NCBI GenBank assembly: GCA_001970955.1
Contig: MPUH01000249.1
Span: 1-64,000, forward strand
DNA from: Stentor coeruleus
Taxonomy: Eukaryota; Ciliophora; Heterotrichea; Heterotrichida; Stentoridae
Length of the DNA: 64,000 nt
Direction: 5' to 3'
Each line of letters opens with the position of its first letter. The stretch's first letter is position 1. The position numbers and the translations under genes were made by a program. Of this stretch, positions 33,949-43,500 are shown piece after piece. The notes under the pieces are model-generated. The model was not told the DNA's origin and did not search any database. It saw nothing but the letters and a program-made list of their open reading frames with translations.

Positions 33949-34698
33949 ATGATAACAGAATTAAGAAAAAAAGAACTTCTTACAACTTTACAAAAAGACC
34001 CATCCAACTCCTTATGTTTTGACTGTAACCTCGAAAACCCATCAAACATTTCATTCTCTTTTGGGTGTTTTGTATGCAACACTTGTGCTAAATCCCACAA
34101 ACTTTTAAATCATTCTAAAATAAAAATTATAGAAGAAGATTGGTCTTTAGAAGAATTTGGTATAATGTCATCAGGAGGTAATAAAGCTTTAAAAGAGTTT
34201 TTTAGTTATTACAACCTAATGGAAACACATTCAAATTTTAAATATCAAACCAAAGCTGCAGAGTTCTATAAAGAAATGCTTTCTATAGTATCAAAAGATC
34301 AAGAGTTTTCTAAAGATTTCCCATCTTTAGATGAAGGTATTCAGCTCCTCCACTCAGAAAATTATAGTGAATTTACCCCTTTAAATATAGAAGAGTCTAA
34401 AATTAGCTATCCTTTATTAAAGGAACAGAAAAAAAAATCAACAATTTGTGAATGTTTGAGTAGAATTTGTATGAGAATAATTGGGTATAAAAATCCTATA
34501 GCTAAGATTGATGGTAAAAATGATGAGTTTTCACAGAAAAACTATATGCAAAAAAGTGAACAGAAGTCTAAAAATGTGTTTGAAAGATTTGAAAATAAAT
34601 TATATATGATCATTAGAAAGGGTAAGAGTAATGAGAAAACTCAGAATACTGGGGAAAATATGAGCTTAGCGGCAGGGGAGAAATGCAACAGGGGTTAA
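33949..34698 (+). CDS. ArfGAP-domain protein with Lys in place of the arginine finger
   Basis: A 249-residue protein. Residues ~5-135 form an ArfGAP domain: zinc ligands C23-x2-C26-x16-C43-x2-C46, then SHKLLNH where the family has HRxLG, a Trp-containing segment (IEEDWSLEEFGIMSSGGNKALKEFF) and a terminal helix. ArfGAPs stimulate GTP hydrolysis by ARF proteins in vesicle traffic. The catalytic arginine corresponds to K51, so GAP activity should be reduced or lost; this is an inference from the family. The C-terminal ~100 residues are basic and include the Cys-rich stretch STICECLSRICMR, which could be palmitoylated. Single exon; C-rich leader. Confidence 0.85.
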   Translation: MITELRKKELLTTLQKDPSNSLCFDCNLENPSNISFSFGCFVCNTCAKSHKLLNHSKIKIIEEDWSLEEFGIMSSGGNKALKEFFSYYNLMETHSNFKYQTKAAEFYKEMLSIVSKDQEFSKDFPSLDEGIQLLHSENYSEFTPLNIEESKISYPLLKEQKKKSTICECLSRICMRIIGYKNPIAKIDGKNDEFSQKNYMQKSEQKSKNVFERFENKLYMIIRKGKSNEKTQNTGENMSLAAGEKCNRG

Positions 34699-34972
34699 GG
34701 AATATTATCAGAAAATAAGTAGAAGAAATAAAGAGGAAAATATATAAAGGTATGAGGAAAAAAAGACATAAGCATGAACAACTAACGATAAAGAACTTTT
34801 TAATTAGAAATGCATGATAGATTATTATATACAATAACAGACCTTATTCCTCAAAAAAATGCATCAAAACATGAAATCTCAAACAAAACCTTCTTCATCA
34901 ATCCAAACTCCTAATAAAAATACAATTTCTTCTCTTGTTAAATGACTATTTAGTTAAAGTTTATAAACTATT

Positions 34973-36148
34973 CTATTCATCAAACCTCTTCTTTTTTTCC
35001 ATATCATCCTCTTCATTTCCAGGTTTTTTCTTTTTAATCACACCTAAATCCACAACATTTTCCATTTGTGGAGCATCAAAGCTATTAGGGTTCACATCAA
35101 GTTCCTGCAAAGCAGTCAAACTTTCCTTTTGTTCTAAAGCATCTTCTTTTTTAACTTTAATTTCCTTTATAATCTCCACAAGCTCACTTCTTTCATCTTC
35201 ATTTTTTGTATTTTCCATAATAAAAGTCATATATTCCAATGCTTTATCGAAATTCTCAGCAGATTCAAGCTCTTTACCTTTGATTTGTATGAAATTATTC
35301 CCCAATAAAAAATGCAAAGATGCTTTAGTTCTTGAAGGCCCATCACCTTCTATAGTAATTTGTAAAGCCAAGGCAGATTTATATTCTTGACAAGCTTTTT
35401 CAAATTCTTCTTTATAAGAAAGTAAGTCTCCAAGTCTTGTAATAACTTTAATTAGATAATCAATATCGAGATTTTCATGGTTTTTTAAGATGACTCTTGC
35501 GCTTTCTAAGCTTTCCCAGGCAAGTTGTAGGTCATCAGTTTTTTCTGGGGGGTTTTCAAGTTGCATAGGTTCATTATTTTTATCATTATCTTCAGGACTA
35601 AAGCTATCATTTTCACTTCCTTCTTCTTCTTCATCATCACCTTCTTCATTACTATTTTCTTCTTCTTTTGGACTTGAGGTCTCTCTTACTTTAGCTTGTT
35701 CTTCAGAAGGGTTTTCATTTTGTTTAGGTTCATTTTCTTCTAAATCTTCATAACTTGAAGAACCTTCTTCATTTGATGACCCTTCTTCAGCTAGTTGAGA
35801 TGAAGATACTGAGCAAGCTACTTGCTCTGGGACGGCTTCACCAAAGATTTTCCCTTCGTTTTCTTTCTCATGCTGGAGAATTAGCGCATCAGCATAATTG
35901 TAATAGTATTTGTATATGGTGCTGTCAAGTTCTCCATAAGTAATTGTGGCTATTTCTAGAGCTTTACTAAGCAACTCGATAGCCTGCTCCAAATTGCCAT
36001 TTCTGATACATCCAAGCCCTTCATTATAGATTTCTTCAGGGTTTTGGGATTTCTGTGGTGAAGCTTCTGTGATTACCACATCTTCAGGAGCTTTTTCACG
36101 TTCTTTAATGGCACTAGGAAGCTCTGCCTTCTTTGTTAAATCTTCCAT
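34973..36148 (-). CDS. NASP/Sim3/Hif1-type histone chaperone (SHNi-TPR)
   Basis: A 391-residue protein. A first TPR (EEIYNEGLGCIRNGNLEQAIELLSKALEI) near residues 38-66 is followed by NYADALILQ. Next comes a long Glu/Asp/Ser-rich insertion at about 110-195 inside the TPR array. The array then resumes with LAWESLESARVILKN, YLIKVITRLGDLLSYKEEFEKACQEYKSAL and LHFLLGNNFI. The acidic interruption of a TPR array is the hallmark of the SHNi-TPR family, which binds H3-H4 and linker histones. The C-terminal KKKKPGNEEDDMEKKKR looks like a nuclear localisation signal. The large + strand frames over it are antisense shadows. TAG stop; start context CCATAATAAATGG. Confidence 0.85.
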   Translation of the reverse strand: MEDLTKKAELPSAIKEREKAPEDVVITEASPQKSQNPEEIYNEGLGCIRNGNLEQAIELLSKALEIATITYGELDSTIYKYYYNYADALILQHEKENEGKIFGEAVPEQVACSVSSSQLAEEGSSNEEGSSSYEDLEENEPKQNENPSEEQAKVRETSSPKEEENSNEEGDDEEEEGSENDSFSPEDNDKNNEPMQLENPPEKTDDLQLAWESLESARVILKNHENLDIDYLIKVITRLGDLLSYKEEFEKACQEYKSALALQITIEGDGPSRTKASLHFLLGNNFIQIKGKELESAENFDKALEYMTFIMENTKNEDERSELVEIIKEIKVKKEDALEQKESLTALQELDVNPNSFDAPQMENVVDLGVIKKKKPGNEEDDMEKKKRFDE

Positions 36149-37122
36149 TTATTATGGCGGGAATTTACATTTTAGCATTTTTATCTAATCTTAATTAATT
36201 TTTATGAGTAGAGTATTTTCCTAATATTATTTTGCTTATGGGTTTTATTAAAGTTCTTAGTTTCAATAGTTTTTTTAACTTCAGTCGGAAGTCTTTTTAC
36301 TAGTTTCTACACAAAACTAATTTGTTTCTTATAAAAACCTTTCAAAGGCTATATGATGTTTATATAAAGAGAGTAGTTGTTTATAGGTATAAAAATTCAG
36401 GTTTTTTATAAGAATATTTAGATTTGGTATATCTTTTGAGGATTTTTTGTAAAGGAAGATGATTAAGATATTTTTTACTTTTGAGTTTGTCATATATTTT
36501 ACCTAAGGTTAAAGTGTTGGACTGATTAAAAAGTTGCTCATAACCTTAATTTGATAATGTTTTCTTGGAGCTATGGGATTTGCAGAAATAGATAAATTCT
36601 TTGGAACTATATGAACCTATTGTATTAGTTTGTAAAAAAAGTACTGTTAGTTTCTGATTCACTGAAAAATGAAGTCTTGCTGTTTAAGACATAGTGCATG
36701 ATAATAATTTATGGGAATTATATGATTTATTATTATGAGTTTTTTTGTTTTGAATGGAAGAATAGATAAAAAAATTAGAACTTGAGATTTGGAAATGAGA
36801 GTTTTTTATTGATTGAGATTAGGTTTTATGATAAAGATTTAGGTGGGATATAAGAAATTAAAGTTTTTTTTGTATAGATGTGGTATTTTGATGTATTGAA
36901 GAGGATAAGATTTTTTGGATGTGAGAAAGAGGATTTAGGTTTAAGATGATGATGAAAGCTAGAATTTATTAACTTATAAGTTTTTAAGATATGAATAGAA
37001 ATGAAATAATAAAGCTTTATTGAGAATTTATATGGATTTAGTTGGATTTTAAATAGGTACTGTGGGTTTAAGAAGATTTTTGGTATTCTTGAGTATTTAT
37101 TATGGATTAGAATTGTTATTAC
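36149..37122. other. Intergenic, ~970 bp, nothing identified
   Basis: Upstream flank of the NASP gene and of the initiator tRNA. AT-rich, G-rich on the + strand towards 36800-37000. No coding frame is supported. Confidence 0.5.
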
Positions 37123-37194
37123 AGCGAAGTGGCGCAGTGGAAGCGTGCTGGGCTCATAACCCAGAGGTCGATGGATCGAAACCATTCTTCGCTA
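37123..37194 (+). tRNA. Initiator tRNA-Met (CAU)
   Basis: A 72-nt cloverleaf with acceptor AGCGAAG/CTTCGCT, A1:T72 pair and A73; D-arm with A box TGGCGCAGTGG; anticodon stem CTGGG/CCCAG around CAT; T-arm TGGATCGAAACCA with A54/A60 instead of TTCG. The A1:U72 pair, the GGG/CCC-type anticodon stem and the A54 T-loop are eukaryotic initiator marks, and the gene is nearly identical to the metazoan initiator sequence. No intron. A T5 run at 37196-37200 is the pol III terminator. Confidence 0.98.
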
Positions 37195-37200
37195 CTTTTT
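37195..37200 (+). terminator. Pol III T-run terminator of tRNA-iMet
   Basis: CTTTTT immediately after the discriminator base of the initiator tRNA. Confidence 0.85.
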
Positions 37201-37235
37201 ATATTTTTCAGCACATCTACGAATATAGTAAGAAA

Positions 37236-37958
37236 ATGATAAAATCCTTCCTAAACAAGCGCTTAACAACTCTAAGCCCCCAAGGACCTTTTACTTCCCT
37301 CTACAAACAAAAACTTCACATAATCCGCAAGCGAATGCAAAATTTAACTCCACACACAAACCCGAACCAAAAAAAGGCCAAAATGACCTTCCCAAAAACA
37401 AAAAAAAATACCTTAACCTATACCTCAACTCACAAATCCCAAAGTCCAGATTTAAAAACCCCAATCATATTAAACCCTATTACCCAATCAAAAAGTTCAA
37501 GTACAAAAAGATCCTCAAAAAATCGTATACATCAAAAATGCTCAGAAAGAATAGTTAATGAAAATCTTCAGCTGCTAAAAAGTTTTACAACAAAACTGCC
37601 AATATTCAAATCGCATCATCAAATAAAAGATTGGAAAAAGACAGAAATAATCATCCAAAACCTAAGCGAGTATAAAAACAATTTAAAAAATACTGTGGAC
37701 AAAATATTAACTGAAGAAAAATCGCAATATTGCAAAACAATTTATATAGGTGAAGTGTATTTTCATGTTCTAATATCGAAATCATCAGATACTTTAAAGC
37801 TCCTTCTCCAACCCCATAACTCTGAAAGCTTTTCTCTATATCTTCAAATGGATCAAGCGCTTAAAATCATGAGAGGAAAAGAAGACTATGACTATCTTAT
37901 ATCATTAATTCGTATAGAAAATGGAGAAATAATACTATTAAACCCTAGTGAAAACTAG
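37236..37958 (+). CDS. Hypothetical basic protein, 240 residues
   Basis: The reading frame is open back to 37062, but that part crosses the initiator tRNA, so I place the start at the first ATG beyond it (MIKSFLNKRLTTLSP). The N-terminal ~110 residues are basic and Ser/Thr/Pro-rich, likely disordered. The C-terminal ~120 residues look folded (helix KDWKKTEIIIQNLSEYKNNLKNTVDKIL, then strands YIGEVYFHVLISK and LKLLLQPHN, with IRIENGEIILLN at the end). No family recognised. The putative start lies only 41 nt after the tRNA 3' end. TAG stop. Confidence 0.65.
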   Translation: MIKSFLNKRLTTLSPQGPFTSLYKQKLHIIRKRMQNLTPHTNPNQKKAKMTFPKTKKNTLTYTSTHKSQSPDLKTPIILNPITQSKSSSTKRSSKNRIHQKCSERIVNENLQLLKSFTTKLPIFKSHHQIKDWKKTEIIIQNLSEYKNNLKNTVDKILTEEKSQYCKTIYIGEVYFHVLISKSSDTLKLLLQPHNSESFSLYLQMDQALKIMRGKEDYDYLISLIRIENGEIILLNPSEN

Positions 37959-38460
37959 CTAATATATAAACAATATCCTTATATAAAAATATATAATAAT
38001 AAATGTTAATTCAAGAAGAAGTTATTTTTATAGGGTTCAACCAAGAATCATCATGTTTAACCTTATCCTTTGAAATACTGTTTCCAAAAAGTATTTCTAG
38101 AAAGTTTTGGCATAGTTGAACTTTTGTATTGATCTAATATTATTAATTTAGTTTGCAGGGGTAAATCCTCTTGATACCCATTTAACAAGAACATAATCTT
38201 GACGACCATCAAATGAGATCTACCGATGAGCTGTGTTTTTATTCTGAGGTTAAACTGTGAAAATCTGTAAGAATAGAACATCTGTAGTCCTTGAGAATAA
38301 AATCTTTATATATAATCTCTAAGATCTAAAAATCAGAGACCATATAAACACTTGAAAATTATATATTTTATTATTGTTGGGTTTTTTTGAACTGAAATAT
38401 ATTGATTTTATATCAAAGATCAAAGAGGTTTTAATTTAATATTCTAAGTATAGTTCTAAA
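37959..38460. other. Convergent spacer with a possible gene relic
   Basis: On the minus strand a 72-codon frame (38063-38281) and an overlapping frame reading SFDGRQDYVLVKWVSRGF look more coding-like than average intergenic DNA. No start, splice pattern or family was found. Treated as unassigned. Confidence 0.3.
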
Positions 38461-39210
38461 TTATGCATTAATAAATAGTCTGTGCTGTTTGCTTTTTGCA
38501 TACCCGCCCTGAATTTCTGTAGACTTCTTAACTTTGGCAGTTGGAGAAAAAGTTGCATAGCTTTTCGATATCTGTGGGTGGAATGTGCAGCCGTTAAGTT
38601 CTTCTTTTTCCTTTTTTTTCTTAGCTTCATCAATCTTATCCTGCTTTTTTTTCTTCAAATCCTCAGCTTGTTTATACAAATCACTATGTAGACATCCAGC
38701 CATTTCCTTGCTTTTATCACTAATCCTTGGTTTAAAAGTACATTCTGAGTCCAATTCCTCTTCTTTTTCCTGTCCTTTCTTATTCATCAAAGTATTCTTA
38801 TAATTCCTTTCAATAAACCCTTTATAATCTCCTTTCGGTTTAATTTTTTTTTCCTCTTCAACAACCTCTTCTTCAACTTTTTGATCTTCTTTCGGTTTTT
38901 TGTCTCTAGGATTCCTCCCTTCTTTCATAGCATTTTGAAGTAATTTCTGAGACTTTTCATTGATTTTTGGCTTGAACGAGTGTTCTTTACTAGCTTTTTC
39001 CTGTCTTTTTTGCTCGAGAGATGTGAGGAATTCTTTTCCACGATTATAAATATCTTCACCTGTCTTGCTGAACTTAATTGGGGTTTTGTTTTTCTTTTCT
39101 GTGACGTACTTTTTTGGGGTTGTTGAATGGAAATCTTGGATTTCTGGGGTTTGTGATGACCGTGGCTCAGGGTCTTTTGATAGTATAAAATCTAGATCTA
39201 AATCACCCAT
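38461..39210 (-). CDS. Hypothetical charged protein with three [CH][TS]F-x-P-x-I repeats
   Basis: A 249-residue protein, highly charged and predicted largely helical or disordered. Three short repeats recur at about residues 78, 157 and 211: HSFKPKINEKS, CTFKPRISDKS and CTFHPQISKS. Each follows a Lys/Glu-rich helix. Such TFxPxI repeats are common in ciliate and kinetoplastid cytoskeletal or ciliary proteins, so a microtubule- or cilium-associated role is a reasonable guess, not a finding. A basic Lys-rich helix precedes the last repeat. Single exon; TAA stop. The opposite-strand frames are shadows produced by the Lys/Glu-rich coding sequence. Confidence 0.7.
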   Translation of the reverse strand: MGDLDLDFILSKDPEPRSSQTPEIQDFHSTTPKKYVTEKKNKTPIKFSKTGEDIYNRGKEFLTSLEQKRQEKASKEHSFKPKINEKSQKLLQNAMKEGRNPRDKKPKEDQKVEEEVVEEEKKIKPKGDYKGFIERNYKNTLMNKKGQEKEEELDSECTFKPRISDKSKEMAGCLHSDLYKQAEDLKKKKQDKIDEAKKKKEKEELNGCTFHPQISKSYATFSPTAKVKKSTEIQGGYAKSKQHRLFINA

Positions 39211-40426
39211 TATGATATATGATTATTATATAGGTAAATAAAAGGATGATCAAATTTTGTGAGAGGTTTTTATTGGGAGATTAGATATGGAAATGTATTA
39301 TGGATGTAGAATTGTGAGTTTAATTTGATAACTATTAGAGATGTATTGATTTTAGATTGTTTTGGGAATTTTTAAAGGTTTTTATGATGATTAATTTAAA
39401 TTTAGGCTCATAGATTTTACTTTCAGTGGAAAATTATAGAAAAATATGATGAGTGGTATGGTTGGATTAATATACTAGTATTATAAAAAAATTATTTTAG
39501 GAGGATGAATGAGAAGATTTTTATTTGTGATTATGAGAAATGTATTGTTTTATTTCAAGAAATGTGAAAACATCTGAAATTCCAATAATATTAATATTTG
39601 CTCTTAGTTTAGTCTGAAAATTTAATAAAATGCAATCGAATAAATAATTTATATTATGAGGGCATTCTAGGCTGTATTGCATGGATACTCTAAGTAAGAA
39701 ATGTGAAAAGGGATTGAAATACATAATATTACTTATTTAATGAAAGCTAGCATTAACAGTATGAATTAAGTAAGACTAAAATGATATAAAAACTATTCTA
39801 ACAACCTAAATTAAATTCAAAATTTTAAATATAACATCATAATTTATAACTATCTTATCTTAACTTTGCTTTGCTATGATTTAAAGATCTTATCAAATTT
39901 ATCCATAATTTTAACCCTATCAAACTCACCCAATGCATTACCTTTCTAAACTTTCCAATTAAAATCCTGTTCTAATATCAATTAACTAATTAAAACATAT
40001 ATAATCTCCATTCTCAATCATATTTTATCTTAAACACCTCATAAATCATCTTCAAATAATCAACCCTCATCCTTCTACCCTAAATCCTAAACCTAATCTT
40101 CAATACCACCCTCTTCTTTTATAGCCTAATCATCTCAATCTTTAAATTAATCCAAAAAATAAAACCTATCCTTGTTAAATATAAAAACCCTTCCTCATCA
40201 TCTAACAAAAAATCCCAACCTTAATCCAAAAATTTTTCAAAGCCTATATCCAATCCTCACAATTTCTCAATACCTACACAAAAACCTAATCATTATCTTT
40301 AAAAAAATCCCAATCATATCCAATAAACTCCATGAATTTTGCATTATATCCTGAGCACCCAAAGCAAAAGCAATCATTTCAAGTTTCCATATTTAAAATT
40401 TAAACTCTCTAATCAATGGATTATAA
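39211..40426. other. 1.2-kb divergent intergenic region
   Basis: The last ~550 bases before the centrin-like gene are strongly C-rich and almost free of G on the + strand. Several small frames occur, but they are low-complexity. No gene was seen. Confidence 0.5.
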
Positions 40427-40939
40427 ATGTCGAAAAAGGTTGTCAAAGGAAAGGAAGCCCCAAAGAGTCAAGCCAAGAAGCCTGAAGTTGAGATTAAGCT
40501 TACTGAAGATGAAATTAAAGATTGCAAAGAAGCTTTCGATCTTTTTGACTTAGATAGCTCAGGGACAATTGATCCTAAAGAAGTTCAAGCAGCACTTAAC
40601 TCTCTAGGCAGAGATCAATCACCAACAATTTTCAGACTTTTGGCTGGAATTGAAGAACTTGGTGCTGAAATTGACTTCGACTCTTTCTTAGGACATATTA
40701 ACGACAGACTTGGTAACAGAGAAAGCAAAGAAGGTGTTCAAAGAATTTTAGACTTATTTGATGCTGAAGGTACTGGGAATATCACCTTAAAAGCTCTTAC
40801 AAGAGTTGCTAGAGAACTTGGTGAAAGTATGACTGAAGAAGAACTTGCTCATGCACTTGAAAGGATTTCAAGTCTTGGAAAGCCTGAGCTTACATTTGAA
40901 GACTTTTACAAGGTCATGACCAAGAAAGTATACGGTTAA
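40427..40939 (+). CDS. Centrin-like EF-hand protein
   Basis: A 170-residue protein: a basic N-terminal tail (~25 residues), then four EF-hand units. EF1 has a complete loop (DLDSSGTIDPKE). EF2 (GAEIDFDSF) and EF4 (GKPELTFEDF) keep the fold but lack loop ligands. EF3 (DAEGTGNITLKA) has most ligands but Ala at the last position instead of Glu. The order and the linker LTEDEIKDCKEAFDLFD follow centrins/caltractins, which form contractile fibres, basal-body linkers and, in heterotrichs, myonemes; large centrin families are known in ciliates. It probably binds one Ca2+ with high affinity. Codon use is more biased and GC-richer than its neighbours, suggesting high expression. Confidence 0.85.
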   Translation: MSKKVVKGKEAPKSQAKKPEVEIKLTEDEIKDCKEAFDLFDLDSSGTIDPKEVQAALNSLGRDQSPTIFRLLAGIEELGAEIDFDSFLGHINDRLGNRESKEGVQRILDLFDAEGTGNITLKALTRVARELGESMTEEELAHALERISSLGKPELTFEDFYKVMTKKVYG

Positions 40940-41065
40940 TAATAAGAATATTTAGATATCATTTGAAATATAAAAGAAAAAAACGAGGATTTTTTTTAAA
41001 TATTTTTGTGGTTTTATGATATAGAGAATAATTTAATAATTTTTTTTATGTTAACAATAGTAATC

Positions 41066-41803
41066 CTACCTATCTCTAGTGTTATTTTGTATTGCAGATT
41101 TATTATTGTATTGGTCTGCTATAAATGCCCTAAGTCTTTGATCATCTAGTAAAATCCCTACATCAGGATCTTCTAATTCTTTTACAAATCTCTCCTTTGT
41201 AAATTCTCCTTGTCCTTTGATTATAAAAATCAACTCTTTGAAATACTCACAGTATTTTATTTTTAATGCACAGTAATGATCTTTTACTATCTTTGTCGTC
41301 TCCCCAATCTCAGCTTTATGCATTTCAGCATAATTAGGTAAGCATAATATTGAAACATCACATATATTCTCAATCATTAAACCTAAATCCTTTTCATTCA
41401 AAATCAAGTTATCGTTAAAATTGTATATATCAAATAAAGATTTTGCTTTTGAGCTAAGTTTCCCTTTTCCTAATATTATAGCTAAAGTGCTGAGTTTTTT
41501 AACTGAGTAACTTTTTTTTTCTAATACTTGTGGATATTTGTTATAGAAATCTAGGGTTTTGATATATTTTAGTTCGTAATGGCTTATAATAAACATTGAA
41601 TAGAATGGATTGTGAAACGAAATTTGAAGTTTGTTTAAACATTCTATGAGCTCAGCTTTGGTTAGAGAGATGAATGGGAAATATCTATGAAATACTTTTA
41701 AAGGGATTTTGTAGTTGTAATTATTGTACCCTAGATTTTGGCTTATTGTGCTTATGGTTATTTGTTCTTGTTGCCATTTGGTATAGCTTTGAAAACATCC
41801 CAT
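41066..41803 (-). CDS. EF-hand-like protein with predicted N-terminal lipid anchor
   Basis: A 245-residue protein that begins MGCFQS, a typical N-myristoylation (Gly2) plus palmitoylation (Cys3) signal. The architecture suggests a calcineurin-B/NCS-like set of helices: LTKAELIECLNKLQISFHNPF, then AKSLFDIYNFNDNLILNEKDLGLMIENI, an EF-hand unit with a partly degenerate loop (D-x-N-x-N-x-L), and a C-terminal helical region. Only one loop is convincing, so Ca2+ binding is uncertain. It is probably attached to the plasma membrane or an alveolar membrane. No closer family is recognised. Single exon, TAG stop. Confidence 0.65.
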   Translation of the reverse strand: MGCFQSYTKWQQEQITISTISQNLGYNNYNYKIPLKVFHRYFPFISLTKAELIECLNKLQISFHNPFYSMFIISHYELKYIKTLDFYNKYPQVLEKKSYSVKKLSTLAIILGKGKLSSKAKSLFDIYNFNDNLILNEKDLGLMIENICDVSILCLPNYAEMHKAEIGETTKIVKDHYCALKIKYCEYFKELIFIIKGQGEFTKERFVKELEDPDVGILLDDQRLRAFIADQYNNKSAIQNNTRDR

Positions 41804-42834
41804 TTTTATGTATGAGGTAACATTTTTTTTAGAAGGAATGTGAATGTTTGGGGTTTAAAAACAAAATTGTAGTGATGTTGGAATGATGTTTTGGTTGAGA
41901 AGAAGTTTATGTTTGATATTATGAAAAGATTTTATAAAGGTTTTTTTCTATCTAGTAATTTCGTCCCTTAAGCATTGTGACTATTTCTACCAATTCTTTG
42001 AATGTATTTTATCTTATTCATAGGTCTTAAAATCCTTAATATTTCTAAACAATGAGCTTCATTAGTTAAGTCACAAGTTTTAGGCATGAAGCCGTCAATA
42101 CTAAAACAAAATTGCCTTGATTCATATCTTTGAGAATAAAGCTTGGTTTATTTTTCTATAAAACTTTATGTGATAAATACTTTCTAGGATTTAGTTGTAC
42201 TTAGCCCTTAATATATAAAACTAGTCTTGATCATCATTTGAAAATGCAGCATGGATTTGTAAAAAAATCGTGATTATACCTATCTCACATATGTTTGGCT
42301 GTTGAGATTATACTTCTTCAGAATTAATCATTCATATTTTTTTAATTAAATTTAACTAGGTTTCCTTGTTTGTAGTGAAAAAATATTATTTTATTATACT
42401 TATATTCTAATTCGCTTATATTAAAATCGGTTTTGATTTGGGTGTTTTTGATTTTATCACAATAATAATCTTCGTTTATTATTCACAATATTCTTTGTTG
42501 TAATCATAATTATTAAGTTAAGTTTTCCAAACTTTTGTGTTTTTGTAAAGATTGCCTGTCAGTCTTTTGTAATTATCAAGTTCGATTGTGGTTGAATATA
42601 AGAGGTAAAATTTAGAAGCTACAAGTTTATAAAGAGATTTTCGAGACTATTACAAGACAATATAAAATATGATTTAAACTGCAGAAGATAGTATGATATT
42701 AATAGAAATTATATATTAAAAGGAAAAGGTTAATACTGAAATTAGCAACCAACTTCATAATCAATACAATTTTCCATGTAACCTATCAAATCTATCATAA
42801 TTTTCAAATACTCTAAAGTTATAAGCAAATATAT
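41804..42834. other. Intergenic, ~1 kb, with a possible gene relic
   Basis: On the minus strand, 41968-42144 is open for 58 codons with rich, non-repetitive composition (for example RQFCFSIDGFMPKTCDLT), but no start. A separate upstream frame contains a GTATAATCTCAACAG intron-like 15-mer. Frames cannot be joined into a gene. It may be a decayed host gene fragment. Confidence 0.3.
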
Positions 42835-43500
42835 CTAATTAAATAAATTATTTTCTATAATTTTTTCGCTTATATGGCTTTGGTATACTTTTTTAGCATG
42901 TCTGAATTTTTTCCTAACCCAATGCCCATTTTCATGTACACTTTTATACAAGCTTTCTATATTCTCATTTGACCCAGTCGGTATATTTTTATCAGATAAA
43001 GGAAATATCATTTTTTCATATACAGTTTTGGATATTGGGTTTTTTTCTGAGCTTGTTGATGCTAAATCTGACAAATCAATCATATTTTCCATAGTTTTAG
43101 TTGCTATTTTTTGTAAAGTGTTTTTAGACTTATCATGATGACCTGATTTTTTTGATTCATTTTCGATATAAGATGGGGAAAGATTTTTCCTATCATTAGG
43201 CTTTATAAAGCTTTTTATAACAGGGTGCTCATATAAGAAAATGATACTGTTTATGTAAACTTCGAGCTCTTTCCTTCTTTTTTCTAAGAAAAGAGGGTTG
43301 AGGTTCCCAAAAAGCTTTTTTTTTGGGAAAATAGGCAAGGATTTAAGGGCAAGTGATGAAAAATCATGCCATTTACGAAGGACTGAGTATCTTCGGCAAA
43401 ACTCCCAGGCTTCTCCTGTTGAGTTATCTTTGATTTCTATTGAGTACTCAGCATGCTTTTCGATGATTGTGCAGTTTCTTATAAATGCTTGTAGGACCAT
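42835..43500 (-). CDS. PX-domain phosphoinositide-binding protein
   Basis: A 221-residue protein. Residues ~5-105 form a PX domain: strands CTIIEKHAEYSIEIKD, then the phosphoinositide-contact motif RRYSVLRKWHDFSSLAL, the proline stretch SLPIFPKKKLFG, and LEKRRKELEVYINSIIF. The Arg-Arg-Tyr (RRYS) and the later Arg pair match residues that contact PI3P in sorting-nexin-type PX domains. The rest (~110 residues) is Ser/Lys-rich without a BAR domain, ending with a helical basic segment. It probably recruits to endosomal or vacuolar membranes. Single exon, TAG stop. Confidence 0.85.
   Translation of the reverse strand: MVLQAFIRNCTIIEKHAEYSIEIKDNSTGEAWEFCRRYSVLRKWHDFSSLALKSLPIFPKKKLFGNLNPLFLEKRRKELEVYINSIIFLYEHPVIKSFIKPNDRKNLSPSYIENESKKSGHHDKSKNTLQKIATKTMENMIDLSDLASTSSEKNPISKTVYEKMIFPLSDKNIPTGSNENIESLYKSVHENGHWVRKKFRHAKKVYQSHISEKIIENNLFN

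Noticed and set aside
34935-35943. Plus-strand Ser-rich frames opposite the NASP-like gene
   Set aside because: They are antisense shadows of Glu/Asp-rich codons in a well-supported gene.
37062-37235. N-terminal extension of the protein at 37236-37958
   Set aside because: It would be translated through the initiator tRNA gene, so it is almost surely not coding.
38063-38281. 72-codon minus-strand frame
   Set aside because: It has coding-like patches in two frames but no gene structure; kept only as a possible relic.
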